Source: Paulinella micropora (Eukaryota > Cercozoa > Imbricatea > Euglyphida > Paulinellidae). From it: 35,472 nucleotides of DNA. The notes beneath the pieces are model-generated. The model was not told where the DNA came from and searched no databases. It saw only the letters and a list, made by a program, of their open reading frames with translations. Location: contig WBZZ01000781.1 in the NCBI GenBank assembly GCA_019918135.1, positions 1-35,472 on the forward strand. Direction: 5' to 3'. The position numbers were made by a program, and so were the translations under genes. Shown one piece after another: positions 1 through 10,851 of the stretch (position 1 is its first letter; every line of letters starts with the position of its first letter).

Positions 1-590
1 ACCTGCCAGTGCAAAAAATTACGATTAATACTACACTACTACAAAGAAAAAAAACACAAAACAAATTCAAACATCTTTCAGATGAAGGAGAAAAGTGAAA
101 GCTATGCAAAACTACCTGGTGCGTGCATTTTGAAGTTAGCGCCGAGTCAGCGCAAGCGATGCTAAAACAAACTCCCATGCGTTAGGTGAGCTGGGAGCGG
201 TGAGACCGGTGCCGCGTTGGGGGGTGGAAGGTGAGTTACCAGCAGACAGAAGCGCCAGCTGCCATCCGCGCGATGAGATCCTCCAGCAAGCTTTCTCTCT
301 CGCTCTTACTATTTTTGTTGTTGTTGTTGTTGTGTTGCTGTTGTTTTGTTGCTGATGTTGTTGTGTTGTTATCATTATCATCATAGTTTTTCTTGTTCTT
401 GTTATTCTTCTTCATCTTCTTCTTCACTCTCTCGTTCTCTTCTTCTGAGCTTTCCTCCTCCTCCTCCCTCCTCCTCCTTCTCCTTCTTCGAATTCTTCCT
501 CTTTCTTCTCTCCTCTTCCCGTTGTCGCTTCTCTTGCGCCTCTTTTTCCTTCCGATCTTGCGCTTCTTTTTTTCTTCCTTTCCTCCTCTC

Positions 591-743
591 TCAACTTTCT
601 TCTTCTGCTAGCATTTCCTTAATGGATGCGGCTTGTTCTGACATTGCCTTGTTCACAAGATCCTGAACGACTTCTTTCGACACGCCGGCGGACGAACTAC
701 CCTGAATACAATACCGGTCGCCGATGTTTTGAAAGAAGTTGTT
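591..743 (-). CDS. putative minus-strand exon of an unrecognised gene
   Basis: On the minus strand this stretch reads as a compact, non-repetitive peptide containing KEVVQDLVNKAMSEQAASI, which looks like an amphipathic helix of ordinary protein. It then runs into a Lys/Glu/Arg-rich low-complexity stretch (about 430-600) and, in another frame, a short helix-like end SERESLLEDLIARMAAG at about 239-290. The frame changes between these pieces, so they are either separate exons or a decayed gene. I do not recognise a family. The downstream neighbour is a (TAA)n array and a repeat copy, so the 5' part of the gene may have been disrupted. Confidence 0.3.
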   Translation of the reverse strand, partial: NNFFQNIGDRYCIQGSSSAGVSKEVVQDLVNKAMSEQAASIKEMLAEEES

Positions 744-778
744 CATTTCTTGCGAACAAGGCAGTGGCAGAACAAACC
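630..778. repeat. imperfect inverted repeat, arms of about 50 bp
   Basis: The minus-strand sequence of 630-681 and the plus-strand sequence of 729-778 are alike: both contain GAAAGAAGT, GAACAAGGCA and CAGAACAA in the same order and spacing. The loop is about 47 bp. Identity by eye is roughly 75-80%. One arm belongs to the putative exon at 591-743, so the second arm looks like an inverted partial copy of that exon. Confidence 0.5.
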
Positions 779-805
779 AACAGCAACGACAACAACAACA
801 ACAAA

Positions 806-806
<1 letters not shown>

Positions 807-876
<70 letters not shown>
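807..876. repeat. (TAA)n microsatellite
   Basis: About 23 uninterrupted TAA units, bordering a family-2 repeat copy. The poly-Ile, poly-Tyr and poly-Leu reading frames through it are artefacts of the triplet repeat. Confidence 0.97.
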
Positions 877-1050
877 GTATATCTCCTGCCAATTGCTGAG
901 ACAAAAGGCCATGTGCATCCAGTCCTCCATTCCATAAGGAAAGTCTCCACACCAATCGGTGGAATAAAGGAAGTGACGGCATAGAACATCACTCTAGGAG
1001 CTTTATACCAATCAGCCCATGGAAAGGGACCGATGGCCTATGTACTCCCT
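877..1050 (-). mobile_element. short interspersed element, family 2, copy a
   Basis: A segment of about 175 bp that recurs at 2836-3010 and 11174-11346 with few differences. It is bounded by (TAA)n on both sides. Read on the minus strand it ends in a (TTA)n tail, with a GGAGG...GCACATGG core about 30 nt before that tail, like the LINE 3' end. No tRNA-like head is recognisable. I infer a SINE or a 5'-truncated LINE derivative. Confidence 0.6.
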
Positions 1051-1051
1051 A

Positions 1052-1128
<77 letters not shown>
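1051..1128. repeat. (TAA)n microsatellite
   Basis: About 25 TAA units between a family-2 and a family-3 repeat copy. Confidence 0.97.
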
Positions 1129-1129
<1 letters not shown>

Positions 1130-1272
1130 GTTTGAAAAAAAAAATGTCAGCGCTTCCCGTTAGAGAGATTATGCTCGGAAAAAAAAAAGACAGGGAAAGG
1201 CTCACTGATAGAATGCCACACACACTAGCTAGCCATACTAAAGCTAGTAGCTATACTCCCCTCTCTAAACTA
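1129..1272 (+). repeat. interspersed repeat, family 3, copy a
   Basis: A segment of about 150 bp that starts with GTTTGA and an A-run. It then carries GCGCTTCCCGTTAGAG, a second A-run, CAGGGAAAGGCTCACTGATAG, a CACACACTAGCTA stretch and CCCTCTCTAAACTAT. It recurs at about 2595-2754 and 12074-12231, and inverted at 14637-14797. It abuts (TAA)n on one side. It has no coding capacity or recognised Pol III box, and its orientation is arbitrary. Confidence 0.65.
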
Positions 1273-1373
1273 TATGCTGCGGCGCCCAAAGAGACCTTTT
1301 GACCCCCCCCCCCGGGGCCCCCCCCCTCACAAAAAAAAAGAAAAAGAAGAAGAAGGAGTAGGAAAGATTATAC

Positions 1374-1908
1374 CTCCAACGACATGTCCACTTCATCAGC
1401 GTCGACCGCGGGCTTTTTGGACTTCGGCTTGCCTAGTCACGTCAGAAATTAGAAACACTGAAAAAAAAAGCACACAAAAAAAGATGAAATTTGCTAGTAC
1501 CTGGCTTTTTCTTGCTGGACCCCTTAGGCATAGGAGGCTCAGGGGTCTCTTCTTCTTCAGGGACGTCTGGAACGTCTGGAACATCGTCGACGTCGATGGA
1601 TTCTGCACAAAGAACCAAACAATATTACATACATCCTTCATTTTTCATTACATACAATGTTGCTACCGAATCTCAGTTTTTTTGGCCTGCCCGAAGAGCG
1701 AGGCTCAGTCGGGCCCTTTTTTTGATTCTTCTTCTAACGTTTCAGGCGAGCATGCAGTAAATATGCAAAATAAAGAAAAGGAAGATGCCAAAAAAAACAA
1801 AAAACAAAAAAAAAAAAAAAAAAAAAAAAAAACAAAAAAAAAAAAAAAAAGATGGAGCTGGTGGAGAAAAAGAATAATAACATGTATATGAAGAAGAAAA
1901 AGAAAAAT

Positions 1909-1944
<36 letters not shown>

Positions 1945-2560
1945 AGAAGAAGAAATGACCTTGTTTGCTTCGTACAGAAGCAAAAGCTCCCGCTTCCGCC
2001 AGTTGCAAATCATAGGCGGGTTCGTGGGGTTACCGACGTAGAGGAGCCACGCGGGCTTCACCTGCTTCTCGAAGTCCATCGGCGACGGATCAAGCATGCA
2101 AGAGTGTTTAAGGTTAAAACCAAAAAAACCCATGAGCTGATATTGGATTTCGTCAGCCTTGCCATCGCCGTCAGTGTCGACCTCGCGCGCAGCAAAAATG
2201 AAGCGCTTCGATCCTGCAACATCCAAGTATAAAAAATATGTGCAGCTTGTGAATTTTGAAAAACATACAGTACCTCGATTGACTTGCGCAGGAGTCTTCT
2301 TGCGCCAACCAATGGGAAAGACAATGAAGAGCCTGCAAATAAAAAATAAACAATCAGTTTATAAAAATCTTTCATACTTATAGGGAAAAAGACCCGGGAG
2401 CACAAGGTGAAGTTTCACCCTCACATGTCTCCACTTGCGTGGACGCCTTCAGTTCGAAATTGTTGTACTTTGTAAGTGCAACGTCGAGCGCGAGCGCCCC
2501 CTCCCGATGTTTGTTGTCCTCGGATGTGAACTTAAAGAGCAAGCTAATTAAAGCAGCAGC
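1374..2560 (-). CDS. multi-exon minus-strand gene with an EF-hand-type Asp loop (partial model)
   Basis: Splice signals and frame continuity support these exons: 2332-2274, 2213-1960, 1602-1511 and 1432-1374. A likely further exon lies at about 2560-2405. Exon 2213-1960 contains DTDGDGKADEIQY, a calcium-loop pattern of the EF-hand or dockerin type, followed by a hydrophobic/aromatic stretch (VKPAWLLYVGNP). The last two exons give an acidic/Pro-rich then Lys-rich tail (DVPDVPDVPEEEE, KPKSKKPAVDADE). The frame from exon 1960 does not join directly to 1602, so a small exon in between is missing from my model. Introns are 60-90 nt, apart from the roughly 355-nt interval 1959-1603, which contains A and GAA tracts. 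Function is unknown. A single Asp loop is weak evidence for calcium binding. Confidence 0.5.
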
Positions 2561-2594
2561 AAAAGAGGAATAATAATAATAATAATAAAAAGAG

Positions 2595-2754
2595 AGTTTA
2601 AATAAAAAAAAAATGGCAGCGCTTCCCGTTAGAAGAAATATACTCGAAAAAAAAAAACAGGGAAAGGCTCACTGATAACTGATAGAAGGCCACACACACT
2701 AGCTAACTATACTAAAGCTAAGTATCTATACTCCCCTCTCTAAACTATGCTATC
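2595..2754 (+). repeat. interspersed repeat, family 3, copy b
   Basis: Same order of landmarks as the copy at 1129-1272: A-run, GCGCTTCCCGTTAGA, A-run, CAGGGAAAGGCTCACTGATA, then CACACACTAGCTAACTA. A duplicated CTGATAACTGATAG distinguishes this copy. It is preceded by a short (TAA)n at 2571-2588 and followed by a longer array. Confidence 0.65.
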
Positions 2755-2755
2755 G

Positions 2756-2779
2756 AATAATAATAATAACAATATAATA

Positions 2780-2835
<56 letters not shown>
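2756..2835. repeat. (TAA)n microsatellite, slightly interrupted
   Basis: TAA units with AACAATA and ATAGTA interruptions near the left end, then a perfect run. Confidence 0.95.
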
Positions 2836-2836
<1 letters not shown>

Positions 2837-3010
2837 TGTATCGTCTGCCAATTGCTGAGCCAAAAGGCCATGTGCATCCAGTCCTCCATTCCATAAGGAA
2901 AGTCTCCACACCAATCGGTGGAATAAAGGAAGTGACGGCATAGAACATTAATCTAGGAGCTTTATACCAATCAGCCCATGGAAAGGGACCGATGGCCTAT
3001 GTACTCCCTA
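2836..3010 (-). mobile_element. short interspersed element, family 2, copy b
   Basis: Nearly identical to 877-1050 over its full length and again set between two (TAA)n arrays. Differences are scattered point changes, for example TCGTCTGCC against TCTCCTGCC at the tail-proximal end. Confidence 0.6.
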
Positions 3011-3025
3011 AATAATAATAATAAT

Positions 3026-4020
<995 letters not shown>

Positions 4021-4084
<64 letters not shown>

Positions 4085-4104
4085 AGAGGAACAGAAGAAA
4101 AAGC

Positions 4105-4154
<50 letters not shown>
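4021..4154. repeat. two (TAA)n arrays split by a 25-bp spacer
   Basis: Perfect TAA runs at 4021-4080 and 4106-4154, separated by an A/G-rich spacer (AAAGAGGAACAGAAGAAAAA). Confidence 0.95.
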
Positions 4155-4385
4155 GTGCTTCTCTGTCAATGGCTGATGCATTTCTGCACATGCGCCTCCA
4201 TCGTCTCACCCGTGAGGGGAGTACGAAGAATTGACGATAGGCTCTAATGACAACCCCGCAAGGGCAGTTCCAACACTTCCAGACGGACCGGTATGTTCAA
4301 TGAAAATACTGGTGGCACCGACGGGAATCGAACTGGCGACAGGGCCCAGATGGTAGAACTTGACCACTGGGCTATCACGGTGTCC
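4155..4385 (-). mobile_element. tRNA-headed SINE, family 1, copy a
   Basis: On the minus strand the element starts GGACACCGTGATAGCCCAG. It has an A box (TAGCCCAGTGG) and, 41 nt later, a B box (GTTCGATTCC), which are the internal Pol III promoter elements of tRNA genes. A body of about 150 bp follows, then a tail ending GAGAAGCAC and (TTA)n. The tRNA stems are eroded, so this is a tRNA-derived SINE and not a functional tRNA gene. Full-length relatives lie at 10555, 10852, 11396 and 11764. It is placed directly downstream of the LINE 3' end. Confidence 0.75.
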
Positions 4386-4415
4386 TAATAATAATAATAA
4401 TAATAATAATAATAG
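4386..4415. repeat. (TAA)n array; the LINE 3' tail on the minus strand
   Basis: Ten TAA units between the SINE head and the LINE stop codon. In the minus-strand direction this is a (TTA)n tail directly after the LINE 3' end. Confidence 0.9.
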
Positions 4416-4426
4416 GCTTCCTCAGA

Positions 4427-7400
4427 CTATAGCATCAGATCCAGATCCTGGACATGTGCCTCCATTGGGTCACCGGGGTCAGCCGATCCCAACGCATTGT
4501 CAGAACACCAAACAGACATAGCAGCAACAGCAACAGCAGGGGCAGATGGGGGCTGTGAAGTGCATGAAGAGCTAGATGCGAGGGTGTTAGCTGAAGAGAA
4601 GAACTCCGAGACACTACGCTGCGCTCCCGAACCCCTCTCTCTAGCCAGGACGTCCACTCTGCGCGGACGGCCGCGCCGCGCAACATCAACGTCACTTGGG
4701 GGAGAGGGTGGGACAGAAGCTGATGGAACCTCAGTGAGGTCAATCACCTCCTCGCCCCCATCCTCCACCCCAAGCTCCTCCCTTTTACCCTCCCTAGCAG
4801 ACCAACACTCAGACACATATGATCCAAACAACACATCCAACTTTGGAGGGGGACGCAACGCTGTAACCCCTAACAACGCAGCAAGCCTAAAGTTACTGCG
4901 GAAGCGCGACTTCCCCTGAAAAAACTTACAAAACAATCGTGATTGATCCACAGGCGACATATCATCCCAACCCTGCCGCACAGAGCCCTCCCGCTCCCGC
5001 CCAAGCAACACATCCTCCACCACAACCTCACCGCCTACGACCTCACCACCCTCCTCACTCCCTCCATCCCCCTCAGCAGCCCCCACAGCCATGCCACCGA
5101 GCCTCTGCATACTCAGCAACAGCTGCTTACGTCTCCCCTCATGCATGGGGCAATCCCATAAGAAGTGCGCAAGGGACTCATTGACATCATCATGACAACA
5201 GAAGCAGCGAGGGGACATGCCACTGACCAACTTGCTGCGGTACAACCGAAGGCGGTTGTTGCAGCTGAGCAACCTTCTCCGAAGCAGATTATAATGCGCA
5301 TCATCAAGGGCTACCCATCTTGGGAACTCCTTAGTTCCAAAGACTTGTCTTAGGATGACTCGCAGGCCATCAGTAAGATCGCTGCCTGCCTCTCGCTTGT
5401 CCCACATCAGTTGCTGCACCATCTTGACGTCCTGCTGAAGGGCCCACTTGTCCACAGTCAAAAACCAACCCTCGAGGTCCTTCTCTGAGCTATTTAGGAG
5501 CTCCTGAAGCCCTTGTTGTAGATCCATTGAGTCCCTGATAGCGCCTTCGGCCTCCGCAGTCCAGTCGGATTTGACTTGAGATGCGATGACAGGAAATCGC
5601 TTCTCCGGTAGAACACGCAGCCGTCCATAGAACTTCAGTTGCGCCGCCCGCCGCAAACGCTCCGCACTCAAAGAGCGCGCCAGAAAGAGTGTAATCCACT
5701 TGCTTGTCTTAGGGCTGATGCCGAGAATCATCCTCATGGGGCGCAGCATTGCTGCCTCCAGCTTGGTGAGCTGCGATACGGGGGCACGCCAGACATCGAA
5801 GGCGTACTTCAGCTTGGCCCCCACAAGTTGATTCCAGCACATGAGACGATACCTAGCTTGTATCTCACCTGCACACCACAAAGAGTACCAACCTGCGGTG
5901 GCGACTTCAGTGACACGCGTAGCCCGCAGGGCCTGCTCCTTCCACTTCAGGTCGTCGGTGATAACCACTCCCAGGTACTTGTACTGACTGGTGACACAAA
6001 GCTTCTGGCCGCGAAACCACACCACGGGCTCACCTCGCTCCCTGATACTTGGTCGTTTCGCCTTGCTCGACGTGTAAATGGGCATGATTTCCGTCTTGCC
6101 GGGCTTCAAGTTGACTTCCAGCCTGTAATCTTCCGCGAACTTGGCCACAACATTGACCATCTTCTGGAGCTCGGTGCGACTGTGAGCGATGAGGGCCACG
6201 TCGTCCGCGTATAGAAGTGCCTTGATGTCGTTCAGCCGCTTCACATCCGTGATCTTGAGGGCACTCGCCAGCCGATCACACAGCTCATCCATAAAGACGT
6301 TGAAGAGTGTGGGAGAGAGAGGGGACCCCTGTTGGACGCCTACACCCTCCAGTACTTCGGGGGTGAGTGCTCCATCAACTAGCACTTGCGACGAAGTCTG
6401 CTCGTAGCACCTGCGTAGCGTGCGCCAGAACTTGCCCCTTACACCCAGCTTCCAGAGCCTCTCAAATAGACCATCTCTCCAAACAGACGGGAAAGCCTTG
6501 CGTAGATCGACGAACAGGACATACGACTCCCGCTTCTGCTGCTGACGCCCCTTCAACCTCTGCCAAAGGGTAAAGACCTGATCCGTAGTGCGACGCCCCG
6601 GGCGGAAGCCTCCCTGCTCTGGACGTAGCTTATCCGGGCCATCCACGAAGAGCGTTAGACGAGTAGCTAATAAGGACAGATACAGCTTACCAAGGCAACT
6701 AATAATCGAGATATCCCTCCAGTTGTCAGGATCCGTAGGATCCCCACCCTTGGGGATATTGACGATGATTCCCTTGCCCCAAGCTTTTGGAGTCCTCTCG
6801 GCTTCTCGAATCCAGTTGAAGTACTGCGTTAAGTAGCCATTGATGTAGGCGCCGCCATACTTGAGCATCTCGTTCTTCACTTTGTCCTCGCCACAAGCTT
6901 TGTGGTTATTCAGGGCACGTTGCCTTGCAAGGACCTCCTCTTGCGTGAACGGCTTGTCCAGCTCTTCGCAAGTGTCTTCACCTACTTCGTGCTCCTTCAT
7001 AGCCCGGGCCACCTCATCTCTGAAGCGATCGTTCCAGTGGAACTGCCGCTTAGCTTCGGCTTCCTCCCACTCCAGCGAGCCTGCTTCTGCACAGCACTCC
7101 ACCACAACAGCCGCACTTGCCGGATTTTCCCGTGGCTTCACCGAATTTCTCCGAAATTCCTCCCACCGAGCGACCTTTTCCGGCAGCGTACACGCCAGTG
7201 AGCCATCCTCCCTTTGCACCGGCGCGGAGACCTTCGTTCTGCGTGCCCCGCCAAGCCGCTTCGCGAGTAGCCAAAAGCGCTTTGAGGATTGCTCGCGTTG
7301 ACATTTGACCGCTTCTTCCTGCACTTGCTTGAAGGAGGCGGACTTCTTGGCCCGAGTTGCCTTCCGAATTTGCTTGCGGAGCCGTAGCCAATTCAGACGG

Positions 7401-9535
7401 GCTTCCGCATTCGATTCATCCCTCCTGTATGCTGCGTAGGCCTCCCGGCGCTGCTGAATGAGCTCCTTTAGCTCCCCGTCGAACCAATTGTTGGTGAAAC
7501 GGGGTCGTATACATCTGGAGCCAAGGACCCGGTGCGCCGCCATTCGGAAGGACTGCGCCACTCGCTCGGTGACCTCATCTACCACCCGTTGGCTGTCGGC
7601 ACCACCCGATAGGTCAAGCTCAGGCAGCTGATGCACTCCAAGCTTCTGTAGGCAATGCTGGAATACGTCATCGAACTTGTCGCGTAGATAATCCAGCGCT
7701 TGCTTCGCAGCGTGATCATTACCCGAGACACCAGCACCAATAAGCTTATCAACACGAAAGGACCTGTAAGGTTTCGCAGCCCGCTTTGGCCGGCGCTGGC
7801 CGCTCCACGTCAGTTCGGCCCATACTGCCTTGTGGTCCGTATCAAGATCATCTTCGCATACTCCGAACTTTGCTCCAGATGCCAAGCCAGGCGACGCGCA
7901 GATGTAATCGAGGAGGTGCTTGCCTGTGCCCATGCCGCGCTGCTCACACCGGGACCACCAGTAGGACCCTTCCACTGGGCACGAGAAGCCGCTCAGATTT
8001 CGCAGGCCCGTAGCGACGAGGACAGCCGCGAGTCTCTTGCCGTTCTCCGAACGTACCGGTGCTCCCTTATCATCGACCTCCCCGTGTTGACCGACGATGC
8101 CCTCCTCTTTTCGGCTGCATGCCGGCCCGAGCTTCGCGTTGGCATCCGCCACCGTGACCACAAGACCTTTGGCTCCAAAAAAAGCTATAGCTGCCTGCCA
8201 GGCCGCATACGCCTCTGACGACTCTTCTTCCTGCGTTTCCTGGGGAAAGTAGCCGTTGCCCACATAGATATCCTGAGCGCCGGTAACACCAGAGGCGATA
8301 CGCAGCCACACTTGCTGCCGGTGGTCGACGGGGGCTGACACCAGGTTGCAATACGGACCAAGGAAGTTAGCAACCGCGAATAGAACCCCACCCTTGCAGC
8401 GATTTTTCTCGCTGACCTCCGCAGGTTTTCCAAAAATCCGGAATCCATCCAGGCTGCATTTGGAAAGTTGCTTCTTGCCCATGCGGTGCTCCTGAGCCCC
8501 GATGACTAGCCAGCCCTCGTGCTTGTACAATGATGCCCATTCCGCCGTGCCTACGTTGTCGTATCCCGTTTTACCCTGCCAGTTGTGACTCGCGACGAGT
8601 AGCTTGAAGCCGGTATCGAACTGCTTGGAGCGGTGCTTCTTGGCTCGTTTCCGGACCCGACGGCCGCGCTTGGCTTCCGCCCTCGTGCTGCCCCCCTCTG
8701 CAGGTGCTTGCGCAGGTTGGTCCCCCACTGCACTGGCCGCCGAATGCAGGGGCACCACATGCATATCAGCACATTCAGACACGCACTTAGGTGCATCGGC
8801 AGCCAATTCCGAAGACACCACCTGCACATCATCGACACATTCTTCATGCAGAGGCAAGACGCGATATCCCGTCGCAGCTTCCTCCTTCCGGACCGCCGCT
8901 TCCCCACGCAGATGGATGCGAATAAGCCTTCGGACACGTTCCCTGTCCCTGAACCTGCGCCCAAGGGCCACATTGACCCCTCTGCCGAAGAATTTGAGAT
9001 GTTTGAGTTGCTGCAACGCCGTCTGCCTGCTGTCATCGTCCTCGTAGACCAGCTCCAGGTGACGAGACATTCGCTGGCCTTGCCACTCCATTACCGGGAC
9101 CACCAGACCAAGACCGCTCATTTTGGAGGCGATCTCCTGTAGATTGGCGCGTTCTGAGAGCACCCAGACAATCAGATTACGCCCGTCCTTGTCGTACCGA
9201 TCTACCCGCCGGTACCGTCGAGGCGGCGGTGCCATCTGCCATATAGCGCCGCTCGCCTTATGTTGAAGCGCCGACCCGTGTGCCAGGTTTGGGGAGGAAG
9301 GATGAGGCGCAGCTAAGATAGCCTCTCCACGTGGTTCAGGAATTCCGTCATATACGCGAGCCCTCATCCTCCCATCCTGGGACATCGGGCCAGAGCCCGT
9401 CGAAGAGGCATTCCCACGGGGATTGTCCAGGTCTTCGGCGATTCTACCTTGTCCCATAAGGGCCACAGTGGTAGCTCCGTGCTTCGCGTATTTGTAATCC
9501 ATTGAGAGTAGTAGACGGCCAATGTCGCTGGCCAT
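4427..9535 (-). CDS. LINE polyprotein: APE-type endonuclease, reverse transcriptase, zinc knuckle
   Basis: The protein has about 1,702 residues and starts at ATG 9535; a GTG codon lies just upstream. Residues about 105-215 may be an ORF1-like RNA-binding region. The endonuclease/exonuclease/phosphatase domain spans about 310-580, with catalytic-type motifs ASHNWQGKTG, GAQEHR, ADANAKLG and a final TDHKAV. The reverse transcriptase spans about 860-1160: VDLRKAFPSVW, GVQQGSPLSPTLF and the catalytic LLYADDVAL box. A zinc knuckle (CFCCHDD...HFLWDC) sits at about 1445-1466, followed by a low-complexity Gly/Glu/Ser tail. Known LINEs of this layout nick genomic DNA with the endonuclease and copy their RNA at the nick. 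All key residues are present, so the protein could be active. The clade cannot be set without a phylogeny. Confidence 0.93.
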   Translation of the reverse strand: MASDIGRLLLSMDYKYAKHGATTVALMGQGRIAEDLDNPRGNASSTGSGPMSQDGRMRARVYDGIPEPRGEAILAAPHPSSPNLAHGSALQHKASGAIWQMAPPPRRYRRVDRYDKDGRNLIVWVLSERANLQEIASKMSGLGLVVPVMEWQGQRMSRHLELVYEDDDSRQTALQQLKHLKFFGRGVNVALGRRFRDRERVRRLIRIHLRGEAAVRKEEAATGYRVLPLHEECVDDVQVVSSELAADAPKCVSECADMHVVPLHSAASAVGDQPAQAPAEGGSTRAEAKRGRRVRKRAKKHRSKQFDTGFKLLVASHNWQGKTGYDNVGTAEWASLYKHEGWLVIGAQEHRMGKKQLSKCSLDGFRIFGKPAEVSEKNRCKGGVLFAVANFLGPYCNLVSAPVDHRQQVWLRIASGVTGAQDIYVGNGYFPQETQEEESSEAYAAWQAAIAFFGAKGLVVTVADANAKLGPACSRKEEGIVGQHGEVDDKGAPVRSENGKRLAAVLVATGLRNLSGFSCPVEGSYWWSRCEQRGMGTGKHLLDYICASPGLASGAKFGVCEDDLDTDHKAVWAELTWSGQRRPKRAAKPYRSFRVDKLIGAGVSGNDHAAKQALDYLRDKFDDVFQHCLQKLGVHQLPELDLSGGADSQRVVDEVTERVAQSFRMAAHRVLGSRCIRPRFTNNWFDGELKELIQQRREAYAAYRRDESNAEARLNWLRLRKQIRKATRAKKSASFKQVQEEAVKCQREQSSKRFWLLAKRLGGARRTKVSAPVQREDGSLACTLPEKVARWEEFRRNSVKPRENPASAAVVVECCAEAGSLEWEEAEAKRQFHWNDRFRDEVARAMKEHEVGEDTCEELDKPFTQEEVLARQRALNNHKACGEDKVKNEMLKYGGAYINGYLTQYFNWIREAERTPKAWGKGIIVNIPKGGDPTDPDNWRDISIISCLGKLYLSLLATRLTLFVDGPDKLRPEQGGFRPGRRTTDQVFTLWQRLKGRQQQKRESYVLFVDLRKAFPSVWRDGLFERLWKLGVRGKFWRTLRRCYEQTSSQVLVDGALTPEVLEGVGVQQGSPLSPTLFNVFMDELCDRLASALKITDVKRLNDIKALLYADDVALIAHSRTELQKMVNVVAKFAEDYRLEVNLKPGKTEIMPIYTSSKAKRPSIRERGEPVVWFRGQKLCVTSQYKYLGVVITDDLKWKEQALRATRVTEVATAGWYSLWCAGEIQARYRLMCWNQLVGAKLKYAFDVWRAPVSQLTKLEAAMLRPMRMILGISPKTSKWITLFLARSLSAERLRRAAQLKFYGRLRVLPEKRFPVIASQVKSDWTAEAEGAIRDSMDLQQGLQELLNSSEKDLEGWFLTVDKWALQQDVKMVQQLMWDKREAGSDLTDGLRVILRQVFGTKEFPRWVALDDAHYNLLRRRLLSCNNRLRLYRSKLVSGMSPRCFCCHDDVNESLAHFLWDCPMHEGRRKQLLLSMQRLGGMAVGAAEGDGGSEEGGEVVGGEVVVEDVLLGREREGSVRQGWDDMSPVDQSRLFCKFFQGKSRFRSNFRLAALLGVTALRPPPKLDVLFGSYVSECWSAREGKREELGVEDGGEEVIDLTEVPSASVPPSPPSDVDVARRGRPRRVDVLARERGSGAQRSVSEFFSSANTLASSSSCTSQPPSAPAVAVAAMSVWCSDNALGSADPGDPMEAHVQDLDLML

Positions 9536-9538
9536 CAC

Positions 9539-10526
9539 CGCCGCGCCTCTTTACGCCGAGGAAAGCGCCCGTCCATGCAAATAGCATCGGCGGTATCTGC
9601 AACACACACTACACGCATTTCCGCCGGTGTCACTGGACGCTGCCGCGTCGCTTCGTGCCCTTCGGCGCCCGCCAGCACCCCCAGCGTCGCCAGAACCTGC
9701 CTCACGCACTACACACACTCTCCATCGCATCGCCAACGCCTCTACTCTCATGCCTTATGGACTTTCAGCTGCTCCTAACAATACACATCATGAGGTACGG
9801 GTGTCCCCGAGTGGAGCCAGATCGGACGGCGTGCCGCTGAAACTCCTTCCCCCACGTGGGTATAGAAGGCGCGAACCTAGCGGTACCTATAGGGTCTTAC
9901 AGACAAGTATAGTAATCCCAGCCGAAGCTGCTCAGTTAGAAATGCAACGGTGGAGGGTGTGAATGCATGGGGCAAGGCACGGCAACGCAGCAAGGCACTG
10001 GCAGGCATTGGGACCGACTGAAGCCCCTCTCCAACGTGCGCTCATCATGTGTTCCAGTTAGGCAAGCCCGAAGAAGCGAAGATAGGGAGGAGACAAAACC
10101 CAGATAGGATGAAGATAGGATGAACATGAAGCCGAAATGGAGCCGAGTTGGAACAGGTCAACTCGGCCCCATCTCGGCTCAATGTGAATCCTATCTTCAA
10201 CCCATCTCGGTACTGTTTCCTCCGAATGCTCACCTCAACAAGATCACCAAACCGGAACTGGAAGCCCCCAGGCATTTACTCGGCAGGAAATTCGGCGAAA
10301 ATGGGCTAACCAGGAAACCAGACCCAAACCAACAGCCAAGAAAAACGAGCCAACCAACAATCCAACAGACAACCCCACAACCTGCCTGGCCGAATCCCTA
10401 CCGAGTAAATGCCCAGTTGAGAGTTGCGCATATCCCGGTGACCGCCCTCCCCAAGCGGTCACCTTCGTGGGGAGAGGCCCAACCACCTCCTCTTCCCATG
10501 GAGTGCCATCTTGTGCACCCCTCCAG
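9539..10526 (-). other. presumed LINE 5' untranslated/promoter region; no gene seen
   Basis: About 990 bp upstream of the LINE start codon. Several short ORFs occur on both strands, but none has coding character. The stretch 10120-10230 contains near-repeated ACTCGGC/ATCTCGG words. If the LINE runs up to the (TAA)n at 10527, this should hold its internal promoter, but no known promoter motif was identified. Confidence 0.45.
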
Positions 10527-10553
10527 AATAATAATAATAATAATAATAATAAT
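10527..10553. repeat. (TAA)n microsatellite
   Basis: Nine TAA units marking the inferred 5' border of the LINE and the tail of the next SINE. Confidence 0.93.
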
Positions 10554-10554
10554 A

Positions 10555-10785
10555 GTGCTTCTCTGTCAATGGCTGATGCAAATCTGAACATGCGCCTCCA
10601 TCGTCTCACCCGTGAGGAGAGTACGAAGAATTGACGATAGGCTCTAATGACACCCCCGCAAGGGCAGTTCCAACACTTCCAGACGGACCGGTATGTTCAA
10701 TGAAAATACTGGTGGCACCGACGGGAATCGAACTGGCGACAGGGCCCAGATGGTAGAACTTGACCACTGGGCTATCACGGTGTCC
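10555..10785 (-). mobile_element. tRNA-headed SINE, family 1, copy b
   Basis: Same structure and near-identical sequence as 4155-4385, with the A box TAGCCCAGTGG and B box GTTCGATTCC on the minus strand and a (TTA)n tail. Small differences include GCAAATCTGAACATG in the tail-proximal part. Confidence 0.75.

Positions 10786-10851
<66 letters not shown>
10786..10851. repeat. (TAA)n microsatellite
   Basis: About 21 TAA units between two SINE copies. Confidence 0.96.

Larger units (their letters stand above)
4415..10526 (-). mobile_element. non-LTR retrotransposon (LINE), apparently full length
   Basis: The element is read on the minus strand. Its 3' end is a very short untranslated stretch after the stop codon, followed by (TTA)n at 4386-4415. 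The 5' boundary is inferred at the next (TAA)n array (10527-10553), which would give a 5' untranslated region of about 990 bp. I found no clear target-site duplication, as expected if insertion was into a microsatellite. The single ORF is uninterrupted over 5.1 kb, so the copy is young or under selection. Confidence 0.7.

Noticed and set aside
697..1223. ORFs rich in poly-Ile, poly-Tyr, poly-Leu or poly-Asn over the TAA arrays
   Set aside because: They arise from reading a TAA/TTA triplet repeat in frames without stops, and they recur at every array in the window.
4300..4385. Functional tRNA gene on the minus strand
   Set aside because: The A and B boxes are present, but the D, anticodon and T stems do not pair properly, and the same head recurs in five repeats with a common body and tail.
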